Notes under the pieces: model-generated
Database searches by the model: none
What the model saw: only the letters and a program-made list of their open reading frames with translations
Told to the model about the DNA's origin: nothing
Assembly: GCA_029051965.1 (NCBI GenBank)
Contig: JAIDJZ010000103.1
Span: 1-17,113 of the forward strand
Origin: Paramuribaculum sp.
GTDB lineage: Bacteria; Bacteroidota; Bacteroidia; Bacteroidales; Muribaculaceae
Length of the DNA: 17,113 nt
Direction of reading: 5' to 3'
Translations under genes and position numbers: made by a program
Shown here: in pieces, positions 7,522 to 15,577 of the stretch
Position numbering within the stretch: position 1 is the stretch's first letter
Layout of the letters: every line of letters starts with the position of its first letter

Positions 7522-8871
7522 TTAGTAAGCGCTTCCGGTTGTGCGGCCTTTGATTTTGCCGCCCTGCATCAGACCGTCATAGTGGTGCATCATGAGATGA
7601 CTTTCGATCTGCTGAAGGGTGTCAAGGACCACACCGACAAGAATCAATAATGAGGTGCCTCCGAAGAACTGTGCGAAGTTCTGGCTGATTCCGAAGAATC
7701 GTGCGAAGGCAGGCAGAATGGCTACGATACCGAGGAAGATTGAACCGGGGAGAGTGATTCTCGACATGATCGAGTCGAGATATTCAGCGGTCTTCTTTCC
7801 GGGCTTGACACCGGGAATGAATCCGTTGTTGCGTTTCATGTCTTCGGCCATCTGGGTCGGACGCACTGTCACAGCTGTGTAGAAGTATGTGAATGCGACG
7901 ATCATGATGAAGTAGATGGTGTTGTACCAGAAGCCGTTTATGTCAGACAATGCCGCGAAGAATCCGCTTGTTCCGGCTTCGCTGCCAAATCCCGCGAGGG
8001 TGATGGGAACGAACATGATTGCCTGAGCGAAGATGATCGGCATTACGCCGGCGGCATTAACTTTCAGGGGGATGTACTGACGGGCACCTCCGTACTGGCG
8101 GTTTCCGACGATTCGCTTAGCATACTGCACGGGGACTTTGCGTGTTCCCTGAACGAGGAGAACAGCGCCGACAGTCACGGCAAAGAGGAGGACGAGTTCG
8201 ACAAGGAACATGACGAGTCCGCCCTGAGAGCCGGTTTCGCCCGGGAGACGGCTGACGAATTCGTAGAAGAGCGATTCAGGGAGGCGGGCAATGATACCGA
8301 TCAGGATGATGAAAGAGATACCGTTGCCGATTCCGCGGTCAGTTATTCGCTCGCCAAGCCACATGATGAACATTGAGCCTGCGGCGAGGATGACAGTGAG
8401 ATAAGCCAGCGTCCAGAATCCCATTGAGGCAGCCTGACCTGCCTGCGCTACCTGAAACCGGAGGTTGAGGAGATAAGCCGGTCCCTGGAGAAGCAGGATA
8501 AGTACAGTCAGGTAGCGGGTATACTGGTTGAGTTTCTGGCGTCCGCTTTCGCCCTCACGCTGCATTTTCTGGAATGAAGGGAGCACCATGCCGAGCAACT
8601 GTATCACGATTGACGCAGTGATGTATGGCATGATACCGAGAGCGAAGATTGAAGCCTGCGAGAACGCACCTCCGGAGAACATGTCCAAGAGCTGCATAAG
8701 GCCGCTCTTGTTAGTGAAGCTCGAAAGTGCCTTGATGTCCTCGATGCTGATACCGGGGAGGACAACGTAGCATCCGAGACGGTAGATCAGCACCAGGAGG
8801 AGCGTTATCAAGATGCGTTTGCGCAGCTCTTCAATGGTCCAAATGTTTCTTATGGTTTGAACGAATCTCAT
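7522..8871 (-). CDS. secY: Protein translocase subunit SecY
   Basis: 449 residues, with the pattern of ten membrane helices of the SecYEG channel in the inner membrane. Helix 1 is about 19-39 (RILITLLLVLIYRLGCYVV), followed by the plug region. The motif GIGNGISFII is at 180-189. Cytoplasmic loop C5 holds GFIPGVKPGKKTAEYLD (350-366), the contact region for SecA and the ribosome. Lys356 stands where E. coli has the functionally important Arg357. The C-terminus ends LMQGGKIKGRTTGSAY. It lies 9 bp after rplO and 28 bp before map, its classical position at the end of the spc operon. Confidence 0.98.
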   Translation of the reverse strand: MRFVQTIRNIWTIEELRKRILITLLLVLIYRLGCYVVLPGISIEDIKALSSFTNKSGLMQLLDMFSGGAFSQASIFALGIMPYITASIVIQLLGMVLPSFQKMQREGESGRQKLNQYTRYLTVLILLLQGPAYLLNLRFQVAQAGQAASMGFWTLAYLTVILAAGSMFIMWLGERITDRGIGNGISFIILIGIIARLPESLFYEFVSRLPGETGSQGGLVMFLVELVLLFAVTVGAVLLVQGTRKVPVQYAKRIVGNRQYGGARQYIPLKVNAAGVMPIIFAQAIMFVPITLAGFGSEAGTSGFFAALSDINGFWYNTIYFIMIVAFTYFYTAVTVRPTQMAEDMKRNNGFIPGVKPGKKTAEYLDSIMSRITLPGSIFLGIVAILPAFARFFGISQNFAQFFGGTSLLILVGVVLDTLQQIESHLMMHHYDGLMQGGKIKGRTTGSAY

Positions 8872-8880
8872 TGTAGTTTA

Positions 8881-9327
8881 TCAGATTTTAGAGATTGAAC
8901 CACCGGCTTCGACGATTGCCTTTTCAGCAGCCTTCGAGAAGGCGTTGGCTTCAACGGCGAGTGCGCGGCTGATTGTTCCGTTTGCGAGAACTTTTACAAG
9001 CTGACGCTTGTTGATAAGTCCGGCGGCGCGGAGATCAGCGATAGTGATGGTCTGGAGGTTTCCGGCCTCAGCAATGGTGTTGATGGTGTCGAGGTTGATG
9101 GCTTTGTACTCAACACGGTTGATGTTTTTGAAACCGTATTTGGGGACACGGCGCTGGAGAGGCATCTGACCGCCTTCGAAACCTACTTTGTGTTTGTAAC
9201 CAGAGCGAGATTTTGCACCTTTGTGACCGCGAGTAGAAGTTCCGCCTTTGCCAGAACCGGAACCGCGTCCGATTCGGGTTTTGCGGGTAACAGAGCCAAC
9301 TGCGGGGCGTAAGTTATTTAATTCCAT
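8881..9327 (-). CDS. rplO: 50S ribosomal protein L15
   Basis: 148 residues, close to the E. coli 144. The N-terminal part is the long Gly/Arg-rich extension that threads into 23S rRNA ([20 protein letters not shown], then [20 protein letters not shown]). It is followed by [18 protein letters not shown] and a globular C-terminal domain (about 75-148). The stop codon is TGA. It is 9 bp ahead of secY, and a 60-bp gap separates it from rpmD. Confidence 0.97.
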   Translation of the reverse strand: MELNNLRPAVGSVTRKTRIGRGSGSGKGGTSTRGHKGAKSRSGYKHKVGFEGGQMPLQRRVPKYGFKNINRVEYKAINLDTINTIAEAGNLQTITIADLRAAGLINKRQLVKVLANGTISRALAVEANAFSKAAEKAIVEAGGSISKI

Positions 9328-9387
9328 ATTTGATGCTTTTTATCAGGTTTAGAAAAAATGAATGAGTTTGACTACCCTAACGGTTAA

Positions 9388-9567
9388 TTAAGCCTGTGTC
9401 ACTTTCACGAGGTGGTGAACTTTCTTGACCATGCCCATTACGGAGGGGGTGTCCTCTTTAACGACAGTGTGATTCATTTTTTTCAAGCCGAGCGCGTCGA
9501 GAGTGCGCTTCTGCACTGCGGGGCAGTTGATGCGGCTTTTGATTTGAGTGATTTTGATCTGTGCCAT
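9388..9567 (-). CDS. rpmD: 50S ribosomal protein L30
   Basis: 59 residues, found by translating the gap between rpsE and rplO. It starts MAQIKITQIKSRINCPAVQK and continues RTLDALGLKKMNHTVV, then the block MGMVKKVHHLVKV, all typical of bacterial L30 (about 58-60 residues). It is a small ferredoxin-like-fold protein on the solvent side of the 50S. It starts 12 bp after rpsE and takes its usual place between rpsE and rplO. There is no Shine-Dalgarno. Confidence 0.96.
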   Translation of the reverse strand: MAQIKITQIKSRINCPAVQKRTLDALGLKKMNHTVVKEDTPSVMGMVKKVHHLVKVTQA

Positions 9568-9579
9568 TTTAGCAATATG

Positions 9580-10098
9580 TTAGCCGTTAAACACTTTTTC
9601 TACAGAGATACCACGGTTCTGTGCAACCTGTGCGGGCGAGCGCATTTCGTCGAGAGCTGCGATTGTAGCCTTTACGAGGTTGTGGGGGTTAGAAGAACCT
9701 TTAGATTTGGCAAGGACGTCAGTGATACCGACGCTCTCGAGGACGGCACGCATTGCACCACCGGCTTTCACACCGGTACCGTGAGAGGCGGGTTTGAGGA
9801 TCACGCGCGAGCCACCGAATTTGGCAACCTGTTCGTGGGGGATTGTACCTTTGTGAACCGGAACGCGGATGAGGTTTTTCTTGGCAGCTTCGACGCCTTT
9901 TGAGATAGCGGCAGTCACTTCATTAGCTTTTCCGAGGCCCCAGCCTACGATTCCGTCTTCGTTACCAACGACTACGATTGCAGCGAAGGTAAATGTGCGA
10001 CCACCTTTTGTCACTTTAGTAACGCGGTTGATGGCCACGAGGCGGTCTTTCAACTCTAAGTCGTTGGTAGATTTAACTTTGTTATTTCTTTTTGCCAT
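9580..10098 (-). CDS. rpsE: 30S ribosomal protein S5
   Basis: 172 residues. S5 sits at the mRNA entry site and helps decoding accuracy and unwinding. It has an N-terminal double-stranded-RNA-binding domain (about 15-80, containing [20 protein letters not shown]) and a C-terminal domain with [20 protein letters not shown]. The first residues ([20 protein letters not shown]) form a short basic extension. It follows rplR by 5 bp and precedes rpmD by 12 bp. Confidence 0.98.
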   Translation of the reverse strand: MAKRNNKVKSTNDLELKDRLVAINRVTKVTKGGRTFTFAAIVVVGNEDGIVGWGLGKANEVTAAISKGVEAAKKNLIRVPVHKGTIPHEQVAKFGGSRVILKPASHGTGVKAGGAMRAVLESVGITDVLAKSKGSSNPHNLVKATIAALDEMRSPAQVAQNRGISVEKVFNG

Positions 10099-10103
10099 GA
10101 TCG

Positions 10104-10445
10104 TTAAAATTTAAGTCCGCCATTGCGAGCGGCGTCAGCCAATGATTTAACACGTCCGTGGAACAGATAACCGTTGCGGTCGAAAACGACTTCGGTGATT
10201 CCGGCTTCGAGGGCTTTCTTAGCGATAGCTTCTCCAACCTTAGCGGCGATTTCGCTTTTTGTTCCTTCTTCGATACCTTTCGAAGATGCAGAAGCGAGAG
10301 TCTTGCCCTGAAGGTCATCGACGAGCTGGACGTAGATCTGTTTGTTTGAACGGAAAACGGTCATACGCGGACGTTCAGCAGTTCCTGAGATCTTACCGCG
10401 GATGCGTGCCTTGATTTTGTTTCTTCTTTCTATCTTGGAGATCAT
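10104..10445 (-). CDS. rplR: 50S ribosomal protein L18
   Basis: 113 residues. L18 binds 5S rRNA together with L5 and joins it to the 50S central protuberance. The hallmark stretches are [20 protein letters not shown], then [20 protein letters not shown] and the C-terminal [19 protein letters not shown]. The basic N-terminus [19 protein letters not shown] is the rRNA-binding arm. It lies 19 bp after rplF and 5 bp before rpsE. Confidence 0.98.
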   Translation of the reverse strand: MISKIERRNKIKARIRGKISGTAERPRMTVFRSNKQIYVQLVDDLQGKTLASASSKGIEEGTKSEIAAKVGEAIAKKALEAGITEVVFDRNGYLFHGRVKSLADAARNGGLKF

Positions 10446-10464
10446 AATTCTAAGGGATTAAAAA

Positions 10465-11019
10465 TTATTTAGCACTTGCCGATTTACCAGACTTGCGGCG
10501 GATAATTTCGCCGACAAACTTGATACCTTTGCCTTTGTAGGGTTCGGGCTTGCGGAGCGAACGGATCTTGGCGCACACCTGTCCGAGAAGCTGCTTGTCG
10601 TCGCTTTCGAGGATGATGAGCGGGTTTTTGTTACGTTCGCTTTTAGTTTCAACCTTGATCTCCGGGGGGAGTTTGATATATATTGCGTGAGAGAAACCGA
10701 GAGATAGCTCGAGGACCTGTCCGGTCGACTGAGCGCGGTAGCCCACGCCGACTAATTCCATTTCTTTGCGGTAACCGGTAGAAACACCAACGACCATGTT
10801 GTGGATGAGCGCGCGGTAGAGACCGTGCTGAGCGCGGTGTTCACGTCCGTCAGTGGGGCGGGTCACGATTACTTCGTTGCCTTCGACTTTAACGTCGAGA
10901 TCGGGGTTGAATTTCTGGGTGAGGGTTCCTTTGGGACCTTTTACAGTCACTTCGTCGCCTGTTACAGTCACAGTAACGCCGGCGGGAATTTCTATGGGAG
11001 CTTTACCTATTCTTGACAT
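10465..11019 (-). CDS. rplF: 50S ribosomal protein L6
   Basis: 184 residues, against 177 in E. coli. L6 lies near the factor-binding site and the base of the L7/L12 stalk. It has two repeated alpha/beta domains. The first is about 1-80 (MSRIGKAPIEIPAGVTVTVT, then VKGPKGTLTQKF). The second is about 85-165, ending with the hallmark RKPEPYKGKGIKFVGEIIRR. A short Ser/Lys-rich tail (KSGKSASAK) follows. It is 19 bp after rpsH and 19 bp before rplR. Confidence 0.98.
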   Translation of the reverse strand: MSRIGKAPIEIPAGVTVTVTGDEVTVKGPKGTLTQKFNPDLDVKVEGNEVIVTRPTDGREHRAQHGLYRALIHNMVVGVSTGYRKEMELVGVGYRAQSTGQVLELSLGFSHAIYIKLPPEIKVETKSERNKNPLIILESDDKQLLGQVCAKIRSLRKPEPYKGKGIKFVGEIIRRKSGKSASAK

Positions 11020-11038
11020 AACTTAGTTCTCGTTAAGA

Positions 11039-11437
11039 TTAATAGATGTAACAGAGTACTTCACCGCCGATTTTCTTTTCACGGGCGGCTTTGTTAGTCA
11101 TCACACCCTGGGAAGTCGACAGGATTGCGATACCCATTCCGTTCAACACTCGCGGCATGTCTTTGTAGCCGGTATACTGGCGAAGACCCGGACGCGACAC
11201 ACGCTTGAGAGCCTTGATTGCGTTCACGTGGTCAACGGGGTCGTATTTGAGGGCGATCTTGATGATGCCCGAGGGGGTTTGACCTTCTACAAACTTGTAG
11301 TTAAGAATGTAGCCTTGTTCAAAAAGAATCTTTGTGATTTCTTTTTTCAAGTTCGAGGCGGGGATCTCTACCACACGGTGGTTGGCTTTGATGGCGTTCC
11401 TCAATCTTGTCAGATAATCTGCTATAGGATCTGTCAT
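11039..11437 (-). CDS. rpsH: 30S ribosomal protein S8
   Basis: 132 residues, the usual length. S8 binds helix 21 of 16S rRNA early in assembly, and in E. coli it represses the spc operon by binding its mRNA. The family start MTDPIADYLTRLRNA and the C-terminal STSQGVMTNKAAREKKIGGE are present, and the final strand is VLCYIY. A 145-bp gap with two hairpins precedes it, unlike the tight spacing around it. This suggests local control (inference). Confidence 0.98.
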   Translation of the reverse strand: MTDPIADYLTRLRNAIKANHRVVEIPASNLKKEITKILFEQGYILNYKFVEGQTPSGIIKIALKYDPVDHVNAIKALKRVSRPGLRQYTGYKDMPRVLNGMGIAILSTSQGVMTNKAAREKKIGGEVLCYIY

Positions 11438-11582
11438 TTTGAAAAATGTTTTAAATTGATTCGGTTTGTCCGAACAATATTTAATACTCTCTGCAGCGTG
11501 GCCCCCTTTTGGGGGGCTATAGGCTGCGAATTAAATTGATTTTGAGTTGTTGGGTGGTTATGCTAAGTCAGCGAGGCGTTGC
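11438..11582 (-). promoter_or_regulatory. Structured intercistronic region before rpsH, candidate S8 control element
   Basis: 145 nt lie between rpsN and rpsH. On the minus strand a strong two-part hairpin can be drawn. The outer stem is 5 bp (complement of 11523-11527 with that of 11493-11497). An asymmetric internal loop (CTATA opposite CAC) separates it from an inner stem of six G-C pairs (complement of 11512-11517 with 11501-11506) that has a CAAAA loop. A second hairpin, TTCGG-ACAAA-CCGAA (11460-11474), lies 22 nt before the rpsH start. There is no U-tract, so neither is a normal terminator, and no TAnnTTTG promoter is present. Whether S8 binds the helix is inference from position and shape. 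Confidence 0.45.
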
Positions 11583-11852
11583 TTACCAGCTTGCTTTCTT
11601 GACTCCGGGGATGAGACCTGCGGAAGCCATTTCGCGGAACTGGATGCGGGAGAGGCCAAACTGGCGCATGTAACCTTTGGGACGGCCGGTGATGCTGCAG
11701 CGGTTGTGGAGACGAACGCTTGAGGCATTTTTAGGCAGAAGCTGAAGAGCTTCGTAGTCGCCGGCTGCCTTGAGGGCTGCTTTCTTGGCTGCATATTTAG
11801 CAACCAGCTTTGCGCGCTTAACCTCGCGGGCTTTCATTGATTCTTTTGCCAT
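11583..11852 (-). CDS. rpsN: 30S ribosomal protein S14, zinc-independent form
   Basis: 89 residues. S14 is a head protein of the 30S near the decoding site. It opens [20 protein letters not shown] and ends with the hallmark [20 protein letters not shown], then [18 protein letters not shown]. Only one cysteine is present, so the CxxC...CxxC zinc ribbon of the short C+ type is missing. Its length fits the intermediate C- class rather than the 61-residue zinc form. It lies 28 bp after rplE and is followed by the long gap before rpsH. Confidence 0.98.
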   Translation of the reverse strand: MAKESMKAREVKRAKLVAKYAAKKAALKAAGDYEALQLLPKNASSVRLHNRCSITGRPKGYMRQFGLSRIQFREMASAGLIPGVKKASW

Positions 11853-11880
11853 AGGAACAGATATTGTTGATTCGGTTCAA

Positions 11881-12432
11881 TTATTTTTTAGCGTTTTTGA
11901 AGGGCAGTCCGAATTCCTTGAGCAGTGCATAACCTTCTTCGTCGGTGTTTGCAGAGGTCACGAATGTGATGTTCATACCGAGAAGCTTGGAGATGTTGTC
12001 AATGTTGATTTCGGGGAAGATGATCTGCTCAGTGATGCCGAGGGTGTAGTTTCCACGACCGTCGAGCTTGCCTTCGATACCCTTGAAGTCACGGATACGG
12101 GGAAGAGCCACGCGGATGAGACGCTCGAGGAATTCGTACATTTTCTCACGACGGAGAGTGACACGCACGCCAACGGGCATTTTCTTACGAAGCTTGAAGT
12201 TCGAGATATCTTTCTTCGAGAGAGTGGCAACGGCTTTCTGACCAGTGATGGCAGTAAGCTCGTTGATAGCTGTCTCGATGATTTTCTTATCCTGAGTTGC
12301 TTCTCCGAGACCCTGGTTGATGACGATCTTCTCGAGTCTGGGAACCTGCATCACTGTAGAATAGTTGAACTGCTTTTCGAGAGCGGGAACGATGCGCTCG
12401 TTATAATCTTTCTTAAGTGTTGTAGTGCTCAT
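11881..12432 (-). CDS. rplE: 50S ribosomal protein L5
   Basis: 183 residues, against 179 in E. coli. L5 binds 5S rRNA and contacts the P-site tRNA and S13. Recognisable blocks are [20 protein letters not shown], then [40 protein letters not shown] and [18 protein letters not shown]. Its ATG overlaps the rplX stop codon by one base (TAATG). GGAG stands 8 nt before the ATG, inside the end of rplX, giving a rare Shine-Dalgarno-like sequence; coupling to rplX translation is likely. Confidence 0.98.
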   Translation of the reverse strand: MSTTTLKKDYNERIVPALEKQFNYSTVMQVPRLEKIVINQGLGEATQDKKIIETAINELTAITGQKAVATLSKKDISNFKLRKKMPVGVRVTLRREKMYEFLERLIRVALPRIRDFKGIEGKLDGRGNYTLGITEQIIFPEINIDNISKLLGMNITFVTSANTDEEGYALLKEFGLPFKNAKK

Positions 12433-12752
12433 TACTTGATCTCCTCTCCTGATTTTTTAGCGTAACGTACGGTTTTGCCTTCAGCATCGCGACGACGGCC
12501 GACGCGAGTCGGTTTTCCTGATTTGGGGTCCAGGAGGCTGAGGTTGGAAATATGGACAGGGGCTTCCAGTTTGACGAGTCCACCCTGGGGGTGCTTTGCG
12601 CTGGGCTTGGTAGCCTTTGTCACAATGTTGACTCCTTCAACGATGGCGCGGTTTTTTGCGGGGAGGACTTTGATCACTCGGCCGGTCTTACCGCGGTCTT
12701 CGCCGCTGAGCACATAGACGGTGTCGTCTTTCTTTATATTTAATTTGCTCAT
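12432..12752 (-). CDS. rplX: 50S ribosomal protein L24
   Basis: 106 residues. L24 starts 50S assembly by binding the 5' end of 23S rRNA and lies beside the exit tunnel. It has an N-terminal KOW motif ([20 protein letters not shown], residues about 9-28), followed by [20 protein letters not shown] and [20 protein letters not shown]. It lies 33 bp after rplN. The stop codon overlaps the rplE start by one base. Confidence 0.98.
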   Translation of the reverse strand: MSKLNIKKDDTVYVLSGEDRGKTGRVIKVLPAKNRAIVEGVNIVTKATKPSAKHPQGGLVKLEAPVHISNLSLLDPKSGKPTRVGRRRDAEGKTVRYAKKSGEEIK

Positions 12753-12785
12753 TAGTTAGGTCGAATTAGCTTTACTTTTGATTTA

Positions 12786-13151
12786 TTAAAGTACTTCGGG
12801 AGCGAGCGAAACAATCTTCATGTTTGTGGCACGGAGCTCACGTGCAACCGGGCCGAAGATACGGGTTCCGCGGAGTTCGCCGGCGTTGTTAAGAAGGACG
12901 CATGCGTTGTCGTCGAAGCGGATGTAGCTGCCATCGGGGCGGCGGATTTCCTTTTTGGTGCGGACAACGACAGCTTTAGACACAGTACCTTTCTTGACGT
13001 CGCTCGAAGGGATCACGCTCTTGACGGAAACCACGATGATGTCGCCTACAGAGGCGTAACGACGTCCGGTACCGCCAAGGACATGGATGCACAGGGCTTC
13101 TTTAGCACCGCTGTTGTCAGCAACGGTTAAACGGCTTTCAGTCTGTATCAT
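12786..13151 (-). CDS. rplN: 50S ribosomal protein L14
   Basis: 121 residues, the normal length. L14 is a five-stranded barrel protein at the subunit interface that contacts 16S helix 14 and is the docking site of the silencing factor RsfS. The family signature [20 protein letters not shown] is at the N-terminus. [20 protein letters not shown] and [13 protein letters not shown] follow. It is 5 bp after rpsQ and is the first gene of the spc-type block. Confidence 0.98.
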   Translation of the reverse strand: MIQTESRLTVADNSGAKEALCIHVLGGTGRRYASVGDIIVVSVKSVIPSSDVKKGTVSKAVVVRTKKEIRRPDGSYIRFDDNACVLLNNAGELRGTRIFGPVARELRATNMKIVSLAPEVL

Positions 13152-13156
13152 AATTT

Positions 13157-13414
13157 TTACTTAACTTTTTCGATTATTTCTACTAATCTCCATCTTTTGG
13201 TTTTGCTCAGCGGACGAGTTTCCATCAGTCTGACAGTGTCGCCGATGCTGCACTCGTTCTTTTCATCGTGGGCGTGATATTTTTTTGTCTTGTTGACAAA
13301 TTTGCCGTAGATGGGGTGTTTTTCTTTCCATTTCACCATGACGGTGATGGTCTTGTCACCCTTGTTGCTCGACACAACCCCAATACGTTCTTTTCTTAAG
13401 TTTCTTTTTTCCAT
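13157..13414 (-). CDS. rpsQ: 30S ribosomal protein S17
   Basis: 85 residues. S17 is an OB-fold primary 16S rRNA binder. The motif [20 protein letters not shown] is at the N-terminus. It is followed by [20 protein letters not shown] and the RNA-binding [20 protein letters not shown]. It lies 14 bp after rpmC and 5 bp before rplN, its usual position at the end of the S10 operon. Confidence 0.98.
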   Translation of the reverse strand: MEKRNLRKERIGVVSSNKGDKTITVMVKWKEKHPIYGKFVNKTKKYHAHDEKNECSIGDTVRLMETRPLSKTKRWRLVEIIEKVK

Positions 13415-13428
13415 TTCAGTTCTTGGGA

Positions 13429-13626
13429 TTATTTATTGTTAAGCTCGCGCTGACGCAACTCTGTCTTAACGCGTGCAATCATTTTACGATCGGCAGTGAT
13501 TTTTGCAGGGTTGTCGATGGGAGAAATCGAGTGGTTGATTTTCAACTGACGATATTCCATCTCCATTTTCTCAAGACGATCCTTGAGGTCCTGCGTGGCG
13601 ATCTCTTTGATTTCTTCTTTCTTCAT
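13429..13626 (-). CDS. rpmC: 50S ribosomal protein L29
   Basis: 65 residues. L29 is a two-helix hairpin beside the polypeptide exit tunnel, next to L23. It reads [20 protein letters not shown], then [20 protein letters not shown] and [14 protein letters not shown], the family pattern. It starts 6 bp after rplP and ends 14 bp before rpsQ. Confidence 0.97.
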   Translation of the reverse strand: MKKEEIKEIATQDLKDRLEKMEMEYRQLKINHSISPIDNPAKITADRKMIARVKTELRQRELNNK

Positions 13627-13632
13627 AGTCTA

Positions 13633-14064
13633 TTACACGTTTTGAGTTGGGTCATAGTCGCGACGGACGATGAATTTGGTTGTGACAGGAAGTTTCTGGG
13701 CAGCGAGACGGAGTGCTTCTTTTGCGATGTCGTAGCTAACGCCTTCAACTTCGATCAGAATGCGACCGGGAGTAACGGGAGCGACAAAACCTTCGGGCGA
13801 ACCTTTACCTTTACCCATTCGGACTTCGGCGGGTTTCTTGGTGATGGGTTTGTCGGGGAATATGCGAATCCAGATCTGACCTTGACGCTGCATGTAGCGA
13901 GTCACTGCGATACGAGCCGCCTCAATCTGGCGACCGGTAATCCATTTCGACTCCAGGGTCTTAATGCCAAACGAACCGAAGGCCAACTGGTTGCCGCGCT
14001 GCGCATTGCCTTTCATGCGGCCTTTCTGGGCGCGGCGGAATTTTGTTTTCTTGGGTTGTAACAT
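13633..14064 (-). CDS. rplP: 50S ribosomal protein L16
   Basis: 143 residues. L16 helps position the A-site tRNA and is a late-assembly protein. It begins [19 protein letters not shown]. It then has [20 protein letters not shown], the conserved [16 protein letters not shown] loop near the peptidyl transferase centre, and [13 protein letters not shown]. The stop codon is 6 bp before rpmC, and 21 bp separate it from rpsC. Confidence 0.98.
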   Translation of the reverse strand: MLQPKKTKFRRAQKGRMKGNAQRGNQLAFGSFGIKTLESKWITGRQIEAARIAVTRYMQRQGQIWIRIFPDKPITKKPAEVRMGKGKGSPEGFVAPVTPGRILIEVEGVSYDIAKEALRLAAQKLPVTTKFIVRRDYDPTQNV

Positions 14065-14085
14065 CTGTTATGTTGTTGAGGTGGT

Positions 14086-14814
14086 TTAACGATTGTTTTT
14101 GGGTTTGCGGCTCATGCCACGGCCGTTGTTGCGGCCGTTGTTGCGTGATTCCTTGCCAGTGTTTGTGAACTGGGGAGCGAGGTCACGTTTTCCATAGACC
14201 TCACCGCGGCAGATCCATACTTTAACGCCGATCACACCGACTTTTGTGTGTGCTTCAACGAGAGCGTAGTCGATGTCAGCACGGAGAGTGTGGAGGGGCG
14301 TACGGCCTTCTTTGAACATTTCAGAGCGGGCCATTTCAGCACCGTTGAGACGGCCGCTGACCTGGATCTTGATACCTTCGGCACCCGAACGCATAGTAGA
14401 AGCGATTGCCATCTTGACAGCACGGCGATAGGCAATCTTGCCTTCGATCTGACGTGCGATTGTCGAAGCTACGATCTGAGCGTCGAGTTCCGGACGTTTC
14501 ACCTCAAAGATGTTGATCTGAACGTCCTTGTCAGTAATTTTCTTGAGTTCTTCTTTGAGTTTGTCGACTTCCGAACCACCTTTTCCGATGATCAGACCGG
14601 GGCGCGATGTGCACACGGTGATAGTGATCAGCTTGAAGTTGCGTTCGATTACGATGCGCGAAACGCTTGATTTTGCGAGACGCACATTGAGATATTTGCG
14701 GAGCTTGGCATCTTCGAGGATGGTGTCGCCATATTTTTTGCCACCAAACCAGTTAGAGTCCCAGCCGCGGATAACACCTAAGCGGTTGCTAATCGGATTT
14801 ACTTTTTGTCCCAT
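14086..14814 (-). CDS. rpsC: 30S ribosomal protein S3
   Basis: 242 residues. S3 forms part of the mRNA entry channel and has helicase function together with S4 and S5. The N-terminal KH type 2 domain holds the GKGG loop (residues 77-80, in [19 protein letters not shown]). The C-terminal domain contains [20 protein letters not shown] and [12 protein letters not shown]. The basic tail (about 215-242) includes two RNNG repeats, coded by a perfect 12-bp tandem duplication. It follows rplV by 16 bp, and no Shine-Dalgarno is seen. Confidence 0.98.
   Translation of the reverse strand: MGQKVNPISNRLGVIRGWDSNWFGGKKYGDTILEDAKLRKYLNVRLAKSSVSRIVIERNFKLITITVCTSRPGLIIGKGGSEVDKLKEELKKITDKDVQINIFEVKRPELDAQIVASTIARQIEGKIAYRRAVKMAIASTMRSGAEGIKIQVSGRLNGAEMARSEMFKEGRTPLHTLRADIDYALVEAHTKVGVIGVKVWICRGEVYGKRDLAPQFTNTGKESRNNGRNNGRGMSRKPKNNR
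14122..14145 (-). repeat. Perfect 12-bp tandem duplication in the rpsC tail
   Basis: GCCGTTGTTGCG occurs twice back to back (14122-14133 and 14134-14145). In the S3 reading frame this encodes RNNGRNNG (about residues 224-231). The unit is a whole number of codons, so copy changes would keep S3 in frame. Confidence 0.85.
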
Positions 14815-14830
14815 TGTTCAGTCTCTAAAA

Positions 14831-15232
14831 TTAGTTAGCGTTTTCAATTGTGTCAACAATCAGCGTTACGTGGTTAGCACGTTTGCGGATACGGTAGCCG
14901 CGTCCCTGGGGAGCGGGACGAAGACGCTTGAGCATCGGAGCGGGGTTTACGTAGATAGTCGAGATGCGGAGCATGCCGCTTTCAGCTTTCTGATCGTTTT
15001 TGGCTTCCCAGTTGGCGATTGCAGAGCGGAGAAGTTTTTCAACACGCGCAGCCGCTTCTTTGTTAGAGAATTTGAGGATGCCGAGAGCGCGGAACACTTC
15101 CTGACCACGTACCATATCAGCGACGAGACGCATCTTACGGGGTGAGGTCGGGATGTTGGTCAGCTTTGCGAAAGCTATCTCTTTATTGGCCTCTTTTCTG
15201 AGGTTGGCGGAATTTCTTTTTCTTACACCCAT
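14831..15232 (-). CDS. rplV: 50S ribosomal protein L22
   Basis: 133 residues, longer than the E. coli 110 because of an N-terminal basic extension ([20 protein letters not shown]). The conserved body starts near [20 protein letters not shown]. The beta-hairpin that reaches into the nascent-peptide tunnel is about 97-120 ([20 protein letters not shown]). Macrolide-resistance changes are known in this hairpin in other bacteria, but I see no obvious deletion or insertion. It lies 52 bp after rpsS and 16 bp before rpsC. Confidence 0.97.
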   Translation of the reverse strand: MGVRKRNSANLRKEANKEIAFAKLTNIPTSPRKMRLVADMVRGQEVFRALGILKFSNKEAAARVEKLLRSAIANWEAKNDQKAESGMLRISTIYVNPAPMLKRLRPAPQGRGYRIRKRANHVTLIVDTIENAN

Positions 15233-15284
15233 TGTATTGTAATTCTTTCTTTTTTCTAAAAAAATTTATTATACCCGGGCCCTA

Positions 15285-15551
15285 TCATTTCTTGTTTCCG
15301 GCGTGGCCGCGGAAACTGCGTGTCGGAGCGAACTCGCCGAGTTTGTGTCCGACCATGTTTTCGGTCACGTAGACAGGAATGAACTTGTTGCCATTGTGCA
15401 CAGCGAAGGTATGTCCGACGAATTCGGGTGCGATCATGGATGCGCGGCTCCAAGTCTTGATGACAGACTTTTTGCCGGAAGCTTCCATAGCTTCAACCTT
15501 CTTTTCGAGCTTTACACAGATGTAGGGTCCTTTTTTTAATGAACGACTCAT
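15285..15551 (-). CDS. rpsS: 30S ribosomal protein S19
   Basis: 88 residues. S19 lies in the head of the 30S, pairs with S13 and bridges to the 50[41 protein letters not shown] and [19 protein letters not shown] match the family closely. It is 26 bp after rplB. The stop codon is TGA, and a 52-bp AT-rich gap with GGGCCCGGG at its start follows. Confidence 0.98.
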   Translation of the reverse strand: MSRSLKKGPYICVKLEKKVEAMEASGKKSVIKTWSRASMIAPEFVGHTFAVHNGNKFIPVYVTENMVGHKLGEFAPTRSFRGHAGNKK

Positions 15552-15577
15552 AAGTTTGTTGCTTGATTAATCAGTTA

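Noticed and set aside
11493..11527. GC-rich hairpin before rpsH as an intrinsic terminator
   Set aside because: No T-run follows on either strand, and essential genes of the same cluster continue downstream; an RNA control element is more likely.
11770..12465. 231-codon open frame antisense to rplE and rpsN
   Set aside because: It crosses two well-supported genes and their gap on the opposite strand and resembles no protein family.
13423..14061. 212-codon open frame antisense to rpmC and rplP
   Set aside because: Spans two intact ribosomal protein genes on the opposite strand; codon-bias shadow.
15270..15281. GGGCCCGGG in the rpsS-rplV gap as a regulatory palindrome
   Set aside because: It is short, overlapping SmaI/ApaI-like self-complementarity with no second element; nothing to support a binding site.
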